A stretch of 64,000 nt of DNA. It comes from Phaeospirillum tilakii (GTDB lineage: Bacteria > Pseudomonadota > Alphaproteobacteria > Rhodospirillales > Magnetospirillaceae). The position numbers and the translations under genes were made by a program. The notes under the pieces are model-generated. The model saw only the letters and a program-made list of their open reading frames with translations, did no database searches and was not told where the DNA came from. Positions 48,512-56,652 of this stretch are shown one piece after another. The stretch covers positions 1-64,000 of the forward strand of contig NZ_JBHUIY010000015.1 in assembly GCF_042683125.1 (NCBI RefSeq), in the 5' to 3' direction. Numbering within the stretch: position 1 is the stretch's first letter; each line of letters opens with the position of its first letter.

Positions 48512-49924
48512 TCATTCGGCGGCGATCGCCTTGCCGCCCTTGCGCCGGGCATGGGCCACCCGCACCGCCACCGCGCAGGAGGCGAGGCGGGCGCGGGCGC
48601 TGTCGGCGCGACTGGTCAGCACGATCGGCAGACGGGCGCCCAGCACGATGCCGGCGGCGTCGGCCTCGGCCAGATAGCACAATTGCTTGGCCAGCATGTT
48701 GCCGGCCTCGAGATCGGGCACCAGCAGGATGTCGGCCTTGCCCGCCACCGGTGAGACGATCTTCTTGATCCGCGCCGCTTCCTCGTTGATGGCGTTGTCG
48801 AAGGCGAGCGGGCCGTCGAGCACCGCGCCGCTGATCTGACCGCGATCGGCCATCTTGCACAAGGCGGCGGCGTCGATGGTCGAGGCGATCTTGGGATAGA
48901 CCGTCTCCACCGCCGACAGGATCGCCACCTTGGGCTTGTCGATCCCCAGCACATGGGCCAGTTCGATCGCGTTCTGGAGGATGTCGGCCTTGTCCTCCAG
49001 CGTCGGCTGGATGTTGATCGCCGCGTCGGTGATCAGCAGGGTGCGGGGATAGGTCGGCACGTCCATGATGAAGACATGGCTGATCCGCCGCGCCGTGCGC
49101 AGGCCGGTATCGCGCGCCGCCACCTCGTGCATCAGCTCGTCGGTGTGCAGCGAGCCCTTCATCAGCACCTCGGCCTCGCCGGCGCGGCACAACTCGACCG
49201 CCCGCTTGGCCGAATCATGGCTGTGGGCGGTATCGACGATGCGCAGGCCGGCGATGTCGATGTCGAACTCGCGCGCCACCTGCTGGATCTTGGCCTCGGG
49301 CCCGACCAGGATCGGCCGGATCAGGCCGAGATGGGCCGCCTCGACCGGTCCTTCCAGCGAGACCTGATCGCAGGGATGGCACACCGCCACCGACACCGGC
49401 TCCATCCCGGCGCAGCTGAGGATGATGTCCTCGAACACATGGTGGGCGCGGTGCAGCCGGGCCTCGTGCAACTGGATCCGGGGCTGGACGAACTTGACGG
49501 TGGGGGCGGTGACCCGGGCGCGGCCGGTGAACACCGTCTCGCCGGTCTGCTTGACCGCGAGGCAGTCGAACACCACGTCCTGCGGCGGCACCAGCTCGGC
49601 CACGGTGACGGTGACGGTGACGGTGTCGCCGATGCTGATCGGGGTCAGGAACGAGATGTCCTGGCTGCGGTAGGCGGCGCCCGGCCCGGGCAGCTCGTTG
49701 CCGAACAGCGCCGACAGCAGCGACGCTCCCCACATCGAATGGGCCTTGACCTTGCCGCCCAGGCTGAATTTCTCGGCGACCTCGGGACTGAAATGGATCG
49801 GGTTGAGGGCGCCGACCGCCACCCCGAACAATTCGACGTCGTCTTTCTGGCAGGTCCGGGTCAGGGTGGCGCTGTCGCCGACCCGAATTTCGTCAAACGT
49901 CCGGTTTTCCATCATATCGGCCAT
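48512..49924 (-). CDS. MaoC-domain/phosphate acetyl- or butyryltransferase fusion
   Basis: A 470-residue fusion. Residues about 1-150 are a MaoC hot-dog domain (FDEIRVGDSATLTRTCQKDD, GVAVGALNPIHFSPEVAEKF). Residues about 155-470 are a phosphotransacetylase of the Pta/Ptb type (PILVGPEAKIQQVAREFDID, EVLMKGSLHTDELMHEV, GVIGDGPLAFD-like ISGAVLDGPLAFDNAINEEA, LLVPDLEAGNMLAKQL). It should convert an acyl-CoA and phosphate to the acyl phosphate that AckA uses. Such fusions are common in proteobacteria and are often annotated as bifunctional hydratase/Pta. GGAGCC precedes the ATG at 49924. The promoter at 49969-49997 fits it. Confidence 0.88.
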   Translation of the reverse strand: MADMMENRTFDEIRVGDSATLTRTCQKDDVELFGVAVGALNPIHFSPEVAEKFSLGGKVKAHSMWGASLLSALFGNELPGPGAAYRSQDISFLTPISIGDTVTVTVTVAELVPPQDVVFDCLAVKQTGETVFTGRARVTAPTVKFVQPRIQLHEARLHRAHHVFEDIILSCAGMEPVSVAVCHPCDQVSLEGPVEAAHLGLIRPILVGPEAKIQQVAREFDIDIAGLRIVDTAHSHDSAKRAVELCRAGEAEVLMKGSLHTDELMHEVAARDTGLRTARRISHVFIMDVPTYPRTLLITDAAINIQPTLEDKADILQNAIELAHVLGIDKPKVAILSAVETVYPKIASTIDAAALCKMADRGQISGAVLDGPLAFDNAINEEAARIKKIVSPVAGKADILLVPDLEAGNMLAKQLCYLAEADAAGIVLGARLPIVLTSRADSARARLASCAVAVRVAHARRKGGKAIAAE

Positions 49925-49968
49925 GATCGGCTCCGTGTCGGTCCTGGGCCCCCTATTTTGCAATGCAC

Positions 49969-49997
49969 AATATAGGCACGCGGCGGGATTTGCACAA
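49969..49997 (-). promoter_or_regulatory. Sigma70-type promoter of the MaoC-Pta/ackA operon
   Basis: On the minus strand, TTGTGC (49997-49992) and TATATT (49974-49969) are separated by 17 bases, matching 4 and 5 of 6 consensus positions. The leader would be about 38 nt. The sequence is AT-rich within a GC-rich region. Confidence 0.55.
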
Positions 49998-50054
49998 TGA
50001 CCGCTTGGCGACGATGTCGGGGGGGCCGGCGCATGGCTCGGGGGGATGGGATCG

Positions 50055-50095
50055 CCCCTTGGCGGGGGTGGGGGGAACCCACATCTGTGCGCAGG
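50055..50095. repeat. Degenerate intergenic repeat, single right-half unit
   Basis: CCCCTTGGCGGGGGTGGGG followed by GGAACCCACATC resembles the right end of copy A with several changes. It sits in the divergent gap between the Pta and PatZ-type genes, so unlike the other copies it is not at a gene end. Confidence 0.4.
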
Positions 50096-50171
50096 AGGGG
50101 CGATTGCAACGCCTTCCCACCCCCTCTATCCTGTTCGGCCAGCGCAAAGCGCACAGCCCGGAGAGGTATGG

Positions 50172-52874
50172 ATGAGCGTCCGCAGTCTCAAGCCGTTGTT
50201 GCATCCGCAATCCGTGGCTGTCGTCGGCGCCTCGACCAAGCCCAAGAGCATCGGCTGGGTAGTGATGCGCAACCTCCTGCGCGAGGAATTCGCCGGCCCG
50301 GTGATGCCGGTGACGCCGGAGCATCCCTCGGTCGCCGGGGTGCTGGCCTATCCCGACGTGTCCTGTCTGCCCCAGCCGCCCGACCTCGCCCTGATCTGTT
50401 CTCCGCCCGAGACGGTGCCCCGGGTGCTGGAGACGCTGGGCAAGCGCGGCACCCCGGCCGCCTGCATCATGAGCCAGGGTCTGCACCGCGCCCGCACCCC
50501 GGAGGGGGACAGCGCGCTGGAACGCACCCTGGCGGTGGCCCGCGCCCACGACATGCGGATCCTCGGCGGCGGCAGCATGGGGATCCTGGTGCCGGGGATC
50601 GGGCTCAATGCCAGCTCCGCCCATCGCGGCGCGCTGCCGGGCAAGCTGGCCTTCGTGTCGCAATCGGGCGCGCTCTGCACCGCCGTGCTCGACTGGGCCC
50701 GGCCGCGCGAGATCGGCTTTTCCCACTTCATCCATCTCGGCGACACCGACGGGGTCGGGTTCGGCGACGTGCTCGATTATCTCGGCAGCGATCCCTCGAC
50801 CCGGGCGATCCTGCTCTACATCGAGACGATCCAGCAGCGCCGCAACTTCATGTCCGCCGCCCGCGCCGCCGCCCGCAACAAGCCGGTGCTGGCGATCAAG
50901 GCCGGGCGCAGCATGGAGGGCGGCCGCGCCGCCGCCTCGCATACCGGGGTGCTGGCCGGGTCGGATCTGGTGTTCGACGCGGCACTCCGGCGTGCCGGCA
51001 TGCTGCGGGTGCGCGACATCGACGAGATTTTCGGCGCGGTGGAAACCCTGGCCCGCGCCCGTCCGGTCAAGGGGCGGCGGCTCGCCATCCTCACCAATGG
51101 CGGCGGCATCGGCGTGCTGGCCGCCGACGATCTGGCCGAACTCAACGGCGAACTGGCCGCGCTGCCGGAGGAGGTGATCGCCCGGCTCGATTCGGTGCTG
51201 CCGCCGACCTGGTCGCATGGCAATCCGGTCGATATCGCCGGTGACGCCGACGGCGAACGCTACGTCAAGGCGCTGACCATCCTGATCGAGTCCAAGGTGG
51301 TGGATTCGATCCTGGTGATGCATGCGCCGAGCGCGATCAGCGACCCGTCCGAGGTGGCGGCGGCGGTGATCCGCTGGTGCAAGGACCGGCCGCGCGCCAA
51401 CATCATGACCTGCTGGGTCGGCAGCGAGGCGGTCGAGCATGCCCGCCACCTGTTCTCCGGCGCCGGCATTCCCGCCTACGACACCCCGCGCGCGGCGATC
51501 CAGGCGCTGATGCATCTGATCGAGTACCGCCGCAACCAGACCCTGCTGATGGAAGTGCCGGCCTCGGCCCCGACCGATTTCGTCCCCGACACCGCCCGCG
51601 CCCGCGCCCTGATCGACCGCGCTTTGGCCGAGGGCGGCGGCACCCTCAACGAGCCCGAGGCCAAGGCGGTGCTGGAGGCCTACGGCATTCCGGCGGTCGA
51701 GACCCGGGTCGCGTCTACCCCGGCCGAGGCGGCGGAGATCGCCGCGACGATGAAGGGCCGCCTCGCCCTCAAGATCCTGTCGCCCGACATCGTCCACAAA
51801 TCCGACGTCGGCGGGGTGGTGCTCAATCTGCCCGGCCCGGCCGAGGTCGAGAAGGCGGCGCGCGAGATGCTGGAGCGGGTGATCCAGATCTCCCCCGAGG
51901 CCCGCATCTCCGGCTTCACCGTCCAGACCATGGCCCGCCGTCCCGGCGCCCAGGAACTGATCGTCGGCGTCGCCACCGACCCGGTGTTCGGCCCGGTGAT
52001 CATGTTCGGCCAGGGCGGCATCGCCGTCGAGGTGATCGCCGACCGGGCGATGGCGCTGCCGCCGCTCAACACCACCCTGGCCAACGAGCTGATCTCGCGC
52101 ACCAGGGTGTCGCGCCTGCTTGAGGGCTATCGCGGACGCCCCCCGGCCGACCGCGAGGCGATCGCCCGCTCGCTGGTCCATCTGTCGCAATTGGTGGTCG
52201 ATTTCCCCGAGATCGTCGAACTCGACATCAACCCGCTGTTCGCGGATTCGAAGGGGGTGCTGGCGCTCGACGCCCACATCACCGTCGCCCCGGCCCGGCC
52301 CGGCACCGAGCATCTGGCGATCCGGCCCTATCCCAAGGAACTGGAGGAATTGTTCGCCCTGCCGGACGGGCAGCGGGCGCTGCTGCGGCCGATCCGCCCC
52401 GAGGACGAGCCCAACCATCATGTCTTCATCTCGCGCCTGACCCCCGAGGACATCCGCTTCCGCTTCTTCGGGCTGGTCCACGAACTGCCGCACAGCGAGA
52501 TGGCCCGGCTGACCCAGATCGATTACGACCGCGAGATGGCCTTCCTCGCCGAGGTGGCCGGCGGCAATGACGGGCGCGAGACCGTCGGCGTGGTCCGCAC
52601 CGTGACCGATCCCGACAATGACAAGGCCGAATTCGCCATCGTCGTGCGGTCCGACCTTAAAGGCAGCGGGCTGGGCAAGCGGCTGCTGACCAAGATGATC
52701 GCCTATTGCCGGTCGCGCGGCACCAAGGTGATCGCCGGGCAGGTGCTGAAGGACAATCCCCGCATGCTGGCCTTCGTCCAGCATCTCGGCTTCGTCCCCA
52801 CCCGCACCGTCGATGGCGACATCGTCGAGGTCGAACTCGATCTGCACAGCGCGGCGGCGGCGCGGATCGAGTAG
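50172..52874 (+). CDS. patZ: PatZ-type protein acetyltransferase (acyl-CoA synthetase-like + GNAT)
   Basis: A 900-residue enzyme with the PatZ/YfiQ layout. First is an NDP-forming acyl-CoA-synthetase region with a CoA-binding Rossmann domain (SVAVVGASTKPKSIGWVVMR) and a succinyl-CoA-ligase-like domain (GKLAFVSQSGALCTAV, ILTNGGGIGVLAADDLAEL). An ATP-grasp domain (about 500-700, ALKILSPDIVHKSDVGGVVL) follows. Last is a C-terminal GNAT domain (about 730-900, FAIVVRSDLKGSGLGKRLLT). PatZ acetylates lysines, including that of acetyl-CoA synthetase. GGAGAGGTATGG precedes the ATG. It is divergent from the acetate-forming Pta/AckA operon. The ATP-grasp part could still be an active acetate synthetase. 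Confidence 0.88.
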   Translation: MSVRSLKPLLHPQSVAVVGASTKPKSIGWVVMRNLLREEFAGPVMPVTPEHPSVAGVLAYPDVSCLPQPPDLALICSPPETVPRVLETLGKRGTPAACIMSQGLHRARTPEGDSALERTLAVARAHDMRILGGGSMGILVPGIGLNASSAHRGALPGKLAFVSQSGALCTAVLDWARPREIGFSHFIHLGDTDGVGFGDVLDYLGSDPSTRAILLYIETIQQRRNFMSAARAAARNKPVLAIKAGRSMEGGRAAASHTGVLAGSDLVFDAALRRAGMLRVRDIDEIFGAVETLARARPVKGRRLAILTNGGGIGVLAADDLAELNGELAALPEEVIARLDSVLPPTWSHGNPVDIAGDADGERYVKALTILIESKVVDSILVMHAPSAISDPSEVAAAVIRWCKDRPRANIMTCWVGSEAVEHARHLFSGAGIPAYDTPRAAIQALMHLIEYRRNQTLLMEVPASAPTDFVPDTARARALIDRALAEGGGTLNEPEAKAVLEAYGIPAVETRVASTPAEAAEIAATMKGRLALKILSPDIVHKSDVGGVVLNLPGPAEVEKAAREMLERVIQISPEARISGFTVQTMARRPGAQELIVGVATDPVFGPVIMFGQGGIAVEVIADRAMALPPLNTTLANELISRTRVSRLLEGYRGRPPADREAIARSLVHLSQLVVDFPEIVELDINPLFADSKGVLALDAHITVAPARPGTEHLAIRPYPKELEELFALPDGQRALLRPIRPEDEPNHHVFISRLTPEDIRFRFFGLVHELPHSEMARLTQIDYDREMAFLAEVAGGNDGRETVGVVRTVTDPDNDKAEFAIVVRSDLKGSGLGKRLLTKMIAYCRSRGTKVIAGQVLKDNPRMLAFVQHLGFVPTRTVDGDIVEVELDLHSAAAARIE

Positions 52875-52951
52875 CCCCCCTCCGGGGGGCTGCCGAGAGG
52901 CGCTGCCTCTCGGCGCTCTCCGCGAAGGGCCACGGGCCCTTCGAACCCCAA
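52875..52951. repeat. GC-rich hairpin repeat before hcp, copy F
   Basis: Three short hairpins follow the patZ stop: CCCCCCTCCGGGGGG, CCGAGAGGCGCTGCCTCTCGG and GAAGGGCCACGGGCCCTTC. The last resembles the CAAGGGCC...GGCCCTTG core of the other copies. They may terminate the patZ transcript. The hcp regulatory box follows directly. Confidence 0.55.
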
Positions 52952-52958
52952 GGCAGGC

Positions 52959-52972
52959 TTGACCGGCGTCAA
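52959..52972. promoter_or_regulatory. FNR/NnrR (CRP-family) binding site upstream of hcp
   Basis: TTGACCGGCGTCAA is a perfect TTGAC-N4-GTCAA dyad, 65 bases before the hcp ATG. It matches the box before the DUF2249 operon at 8884 in all but one base of the arms. hcp is a known target of FNR and NO-responsive regulators. Confidence 0.75.
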
Positions 52973-53036
52973 GGCGTGGGCCGGTGGGGTGGGGCAGGGT
53001 GGGGACAGAGATCCTCATCCGGGAAAGGACGATCCG

Positions 53037-54599
53037 ATGTTCTGTTATCAGTGCGAACAGACCGCCCACGGCACCGGCTGCACCGAAATCGGCGTGTGCG
53101 GCAAGAATGCCGAGGTGGCCGGGCGGCAGGACCTGCTGCTCGACGTGACCAAGCAACTGGCACTGCACCTGTCCCGCCGTCCGGCCTCGGAACGCCGCGC
53201 CGCCGCCGGGCTGATCGAGGAGGCGCTGTTCGCCACCGTCACCAACGTCAATTTCGAGGTTGAACGGCTCGACGCGCTGATCCGCACCGTCGCCGCCGCC
53301 GCCGGAAGCCGTCTGCCCGAGGCCGGGGACGACCTCAGGGCGCTGGCCGACGCCGCCGGGATCCCGGCGCGGCGCGAGCGTTACGGCGCCGACGTCACCG
53401 GCTTGCAGGAGCTGCTGACCTATGGGCTGAAGGGGATGGCCGCCTATGCCCACCATGCCCGCCGGCTGGGCCAGGTCTCGGCCGCGGTCGATGATTTCAC
53501 CCTGACCGCGCTGGCGGCGCTGGCCGACGGCGAGGCCGATCCCGACCGCCTGCTCGACCTCAACCTGCGCTGCGGCGCCGCCTCGGTCGAGGTGCTGGCC
53601 TGTCTCGACGCCGCCAATACCGGCGCGTTCGGCGCGCCCTCGCCGGCCCCGGTCCGACTGGGCCATCTGCCGGGCAAGGCGATCCTGGTGTCGGGCCATG
53701 ACCTCGGCGACCTCGCCGCCCTGCTCGAGCAGACCGCCGGCACCGGCATCAACATCTACACCCACGGCGAGATGCTGCCGGCGCATGGCTATCCCGAACT
53801 GCGCCGTCATCCCCATCTGGTCGGCCATTACGGCGGGGCGTGGATGCGCCAGCGGGTCGAGTTTGACGCCTTCCCCGGCGCGATCCTGATGACCACCAAC
53901 TGCATCCAGAAGCCGGCCCCCAGCTATGCCGAGCGCCTGTTCACCTGCGGCCCGGTGGCTTGGCCCGGGGTGGGGCACGTCGCCGGCCAGGATTTCAGCG
54001 CGGTGATCGCCGCCGCCCAGGCCGCCCCCGGCTTCACCGATACCGTCAGCCAGGGCGAACATTGGGCCGGCTTCGGCCACCATGCGGTGCTCGGCCTCGC
54101 CGACACGGTGATCGCGGCGATCAAGAGCGGCGACATCCGCCGCTTCGCGGTGATCGGCGGCTGCGACGGCAGCGACACCGCCCGGTCCTATTACACCGAC
54201 CTCGCCACCGGCCTGCCCCAGGATTGGGTGATCATGACCCTCGGCTGCGGCAAGTTCCGGGTGATCGGCCATGATTACGGCCAGATCGGGGCGGTGCCGC
54301 GCCTGCTCGACCTCGGCCAGTGCAACGACGCCTTCTCGGCGATCCGCATCGCCCAGGCCCTGGCCGGCGCGTTCGAGTGCGACCTGAACGACCTGCCGGT
54401 GCGCCTGATCCTGTCCTGGTACGAGCAGAAGGCGGTGTGCGTGCTGCTGGCCCTGCTGCATCTCGGCCTGCGCGACATCCGCATCGGACCGAGCCTGCCG
54501 GCCTTCGTCACCCCGGCGCTGTTGCAGATCCTGGCCGACAAGTTCGCCGTCCACCCGGTCGGCACGGTCGAAGCCGATCTCGAAGCCCTGGTGGCGTAA
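53037..54599 (+). CDS. hcp: Hybrid cluster protein (class I-like)
   Basis: A 520-residue iron-sulfur-oxygen protein that reduces nitric oxide or hydroxylamine and protects against nitrosative stress. The N-terminal cysteines are C3, C6, C15 and C21 (MFCYQCEQTAHGTGCTEIGV then CG), a CX2CX8CX5C spacing that matches class I (Desulfovibrio-type) proteins rather than the E. coli type. Cluster ligands are seen in HGEMLPAHGYPEL, TTNCIQKPA, RLFTCGPVAWPG and LGCGKFR. I chose the ATG at 53037 with AAAGGA upstream; an earlier start lies inside the regulatory box. No hcr reductase gene is adjacent. It is convergent with sodB. Confidence 0.95.
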   Translation: MFCYQCEQTAHGTGCTEIGVCGKNAEVAGRQDLLLDVTKQLALHLSRRPASERRAAAGLIEEALFATVTNVNFEVERLDALIRTVAAAAGSRLPEAGDDLRALADAAGIPARRERYGADVTGLQELLTYGLKGMAAYAHHARRLGQVSAAVDDFTLTALAALADGEADPDRLLDLNLRCGAASVEVLACLDAANTGAFGAPSPAPVRLGHLPGKAILVSGHDLGDLAALLEQTAGTGINIYTHGEMLPAHGYPELRRHPHLVGHYGGAWMRQRVEFDAFPGAILMTTNCIQKPAPSYAERLFTCGPVAWPGVGHVAGQDFSAVIAAAQAAPGFTDTVSQGEHWAGFGHHAVLGLADTVIAAIKSGDIRRFAVIGGCDGSDTARSYYTDLATGLPQDWVIMTLGCGKFRVIGHDYGQIGAVPRLLDLGQCNDAFSAIRIAQALAGAFECDLNDLPVRLILSWYEQKAVCVLLALLHLGLRDIRIGPSLPAFVTPALLQILADKFAVHPVGTVEADLEALVA

Positions 54600-54600
54600 C

Positions 54601-54684
54601 GGGATCCAAGGGCCTACCGGCCCTTGGCGGGCGCGGGCAGAGCCCGCCCAAACGGGGCGTTGCCGCGATGCGGCAACGCCCCGT
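54601..54684. repeat. Intergenic repeat plus perfect 15-bp hairpin, copy G
   Basis: GATCCAAGGGCCTACCGG, CCCTTGGCGGGCGCGG and GCAGAGCCCGC form a right-half unit. Directly after it, ACGGGGCGTTGCCGC (54652-54666) pairs perfectly with 54670-54684 across a 3-base loop. This fills the gap between the convergent hcp and sodB genes and could terminate both, though there is no T-run. Confidence 0.75.
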
Positions 54685-54691
54685 AGCCCTG

Positions 54692-55288
54692 TCAGCCGAG
54701 ATTGGCCTCGGCGAAGGACCAGTTGGCGAGATGGTCGAGGAAGGCCTGAACGAAATCGGGCCGGCGGTTCTGGTAATCGAGGTAGTAGGCGTGCTCCCAC
54801 ACATCGATGGTCAGCAGCGCCTTCTGCCCGTGGGCCAGCGGCAGATCGGCGTTGGCGGTCTTGACCACCTTCAGCTTGCCCTGGTCCTCGACCAGCCAGG
54901 CCCAGCCCGAGCCGAACTGGCCGGTGGCAGCGGTCTTGAACTCGGTCTTGAAGGCGTCGAACGAGCCGAAATCGGCCTCGATCCGGGCCAGCAGCTTGGC
55001 GCCGGGCTGGCCGCCGCCGCCCTTGGTCAGGCTGTTCCAGAAGAAGGTGTGGTTCCACACCTGGGCGGCATTGTTGAAGATCGCCTGCTTGGCCGGCAGA
55101 TCGGCGGCGGCGGCGAGGATGATCTCCTCCAGCGTCTTGCCTTCGAGATCGGTGTCCTTGATCAGCCCGTTGAGGTTGGTGACATAGGCGGCGTGATGCT
55201 TGCCGTGGTGAAACTCAAGGGTCCGGGCATAGATGTAGGGTTCGAGGGCATTGGGAGCAAAGGGAAGCGGCGGAAGCTCGAAAGCCAT
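54692..55288 (-). CDS. sodB: Iron superoxide dismutase
   Basis: A 198-residue Fe-type dismutase that converts superoxide to H2O2 and O2. Metal ligands are H27 (LEFHHGKHHAAYV), H80 (QVWNHTFFWNSL), D162 and H166 (IDVWEHAYYLDYQ). The AAQVWNH segment and the Gln in the second shell favour the iron type. It starts MAFELPPLPFAPNALEPYIY after GAGGTGTAAC. It has a good promoter (55352-55380). Confidence 0.95.
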   Translation of the reverse strand: MAFELPPLPFAPNALEPYIYARTLEFHHGKHHAAYVTNLNGLIKDTDLEGKTLEEIILAAAADLPAKQAIFNNAAQVWNHTFFWNSLTKGGGGQPGAKLLARIEADFGSFDAFKTEFKTAATGQFGSGWAWLVEDQGKLKVVKTANADLPLAHGQKALLTIDVWEHAYYLDYQNRRPDFVQAFLDHLANWSFAEANLG

Positions 55289-55351
55289 GTTACACCTCGC
55301 GTTATCAGGCTTTTGTGAAACGGCCTGGAATTCATCTAAACCACTGACGCG

Positions 55352-55380
55352 AAGATAGGCATTTTCCCCCTGGTTGTGAA
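55352..55380 (-). promoter_or_regulatory. Sigma70-type promoter of sodB
   Basis: On the minus strand, TTCACA (55380-55375) and TATCTT (55357-55352) are 17 bases apart, matching 5 and 4 of 6 consensus positions. The leader would be about 57 nt. Confidence 0.55.
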
Positions 55381-55392
55381 GGGTCTTATGCC

Positions 55393-56637
55393 TTATGGAC
55401 CAAAGACCAGGGCGGGGCGGCCGAGCGCCCACCGCGCGGCATCGAGCCCGCTGGAAATCGCCGCCTCGATGGTGCAGGGCCAGGGCGAGCGCAGCCAGTC
55501 GCCGGCCAGCATCACCCCGGCCAGCGGGGTCTCGGGGCCGGGGCGGCGGGGCAGGGTGGCGGGATCGTGGGCCAGGGTGGCGCGGCGCTCCTTGATCACC
55601 CGCACCGGCGGGATCGCCGCCGGGTCGCGGCCGAGGACGCGGGCGATCTCGCCCCACAGCACGGCGGCGACCGCGTCGGCGGGACGATCGACCAGCGGCT
55701 CGGCCGCCGACACCGTCACCGACAGCACGTCGCCGCGCGGAAACAGCCAGTGGCCGAAGCCGTTGACCAGCCCGAGGAACGGCGCGCCACCCGGCAGGGC
55801 CACCGCCGCCTCCAGCCGGAAATGGGCGTTGACGATGGTGCGGGTCGGCAGCGGCGGGATCCAGCCGGGCAGGATCGGCGCCACTGCCCAGGGCGGCAGG
55901 GCCAGCACCACCCGATCGGCCTCGCCCAGCACCTCCGGCCCGTCCTCGAACAGCAGCCGGCCGCATTCGATCCCGGTCAGGCGGCGGCGGAACTGGATCT
56001 CGGCGCCGTAGCTGGCCAGGGTCGCCAGCGCCGGTGCCACCAGTGCCGCCGACAGGCCATGCGGGAACAGCCAGGGCGACAGCGCCGGGGCGCCGCCCAG
56101 CAGCGCCCGCCGCATCGTCCAGGCAAACATCCGCGCCGAGGCTTCCTCGGGCGCGGTGTTGAGGATCGCCTCGCACAGCGGCTTCCACAGCCGGACGAAG
56201 CCGCGTCGGCTTCCCAGCCGCTCGGCGACACTGGCCTCGCGCCGGGTCCAGGGCAGGCCGAGGGCGCGCAGGATCTCGCCCGGCCCGGCGGGAATCCGGG
56301 TCGGGCTGACCTCCCAGCGTTCGCCGCTGGCCAGATCGTGGAACGGGAAGCGGGGCGCGACCGGGCGCATCGCCTCCAGCCCGCCGGTGGCGCGGGCATA
56401 GGCCAGCGCGGTACGGTTGGCACCCAGCACCAGATGACTGCCATTGTCGATCACCCGGTCGAGCTTGTCGTCGCGGAACGAGCGGCAGCGCCCGCCGGCG
56501 TGACCGGCGGCTTCATACAGACGGACCCGCACCCCGGCGCGGGCGGCGGCGGTGGCGGCGGCCAGCCCGGCGAGGCCGGCGCCGACGACGTGCAGGGTCT
56601 GGGGCTGGGGGGTCTGGGGCAGGGCAGGGGCGGACAT
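55393..56637 (-). CDS. hpnE: Hydroxysqualene dehydroxylase HpnE
   Basis: A 414-residue FAD-dependent amine-oxidase-like enzyme that reduces hydroxysqualene to squalene, feeding hopanoid synthesis. The dinucleotide motif is LHVVGAGLAGLAAATAAARA then GVRVRLYEAAGHAGGRC. The FAD-binding C-terminus is VMLAGDWLRSPWPCTIEAAI. The ending SGLDAARWALG is typical of HpnE. It follows hpnC with a 15-nt gap. The middle family member hpnD, which makes presqualene diphosphate, is not in this window. Confidence 0.92.
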   Translation of the reverse strand: MSAPALPQTPQPQTLHVVGAGLAGLAAATAAARAGVRVRLYEAAGHAGGRCRSFRDDKLDRVIDNGSHLVLGANRTALAYARATGGLEAMRPVAPRFPFHDLASGERWEVSPTRIPAGPGEILRALGLPWTRREASVAERLGSRRGFVRLWKPLCEAILNTAPEEASARMFAWTMRRALLGGAPALSPWLFPHGLSAALVAPALATLASYGAEIQFRRRLTGIECGRLLFEDGPEVLGEADRVVLALPPWAVAPILPGWIPPLPTRTIVNAHFRLEAAVALPGGAPFLGLVNGFGHWLFPRGDVLSVTVSAAEPLVDRPADAVAAVLWGEIARVLGRDPAAIPPVRVIKERRATLAHDPATLPRRPGPETPLAGVMLAGDWLRSPWPCTIEAAISSGLDAARWALGRPALVFGP

Positions 56638-56652
56638 CGGCCGGGCGGCTCC

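Noticed and set aside
49953..55058. A 1700-codon open frame on the minus strand
   Set aside because: It is antisense to patZ and hcp, both well-conserved genes, and reads as His/Gly/Gln/Asp low complexity.
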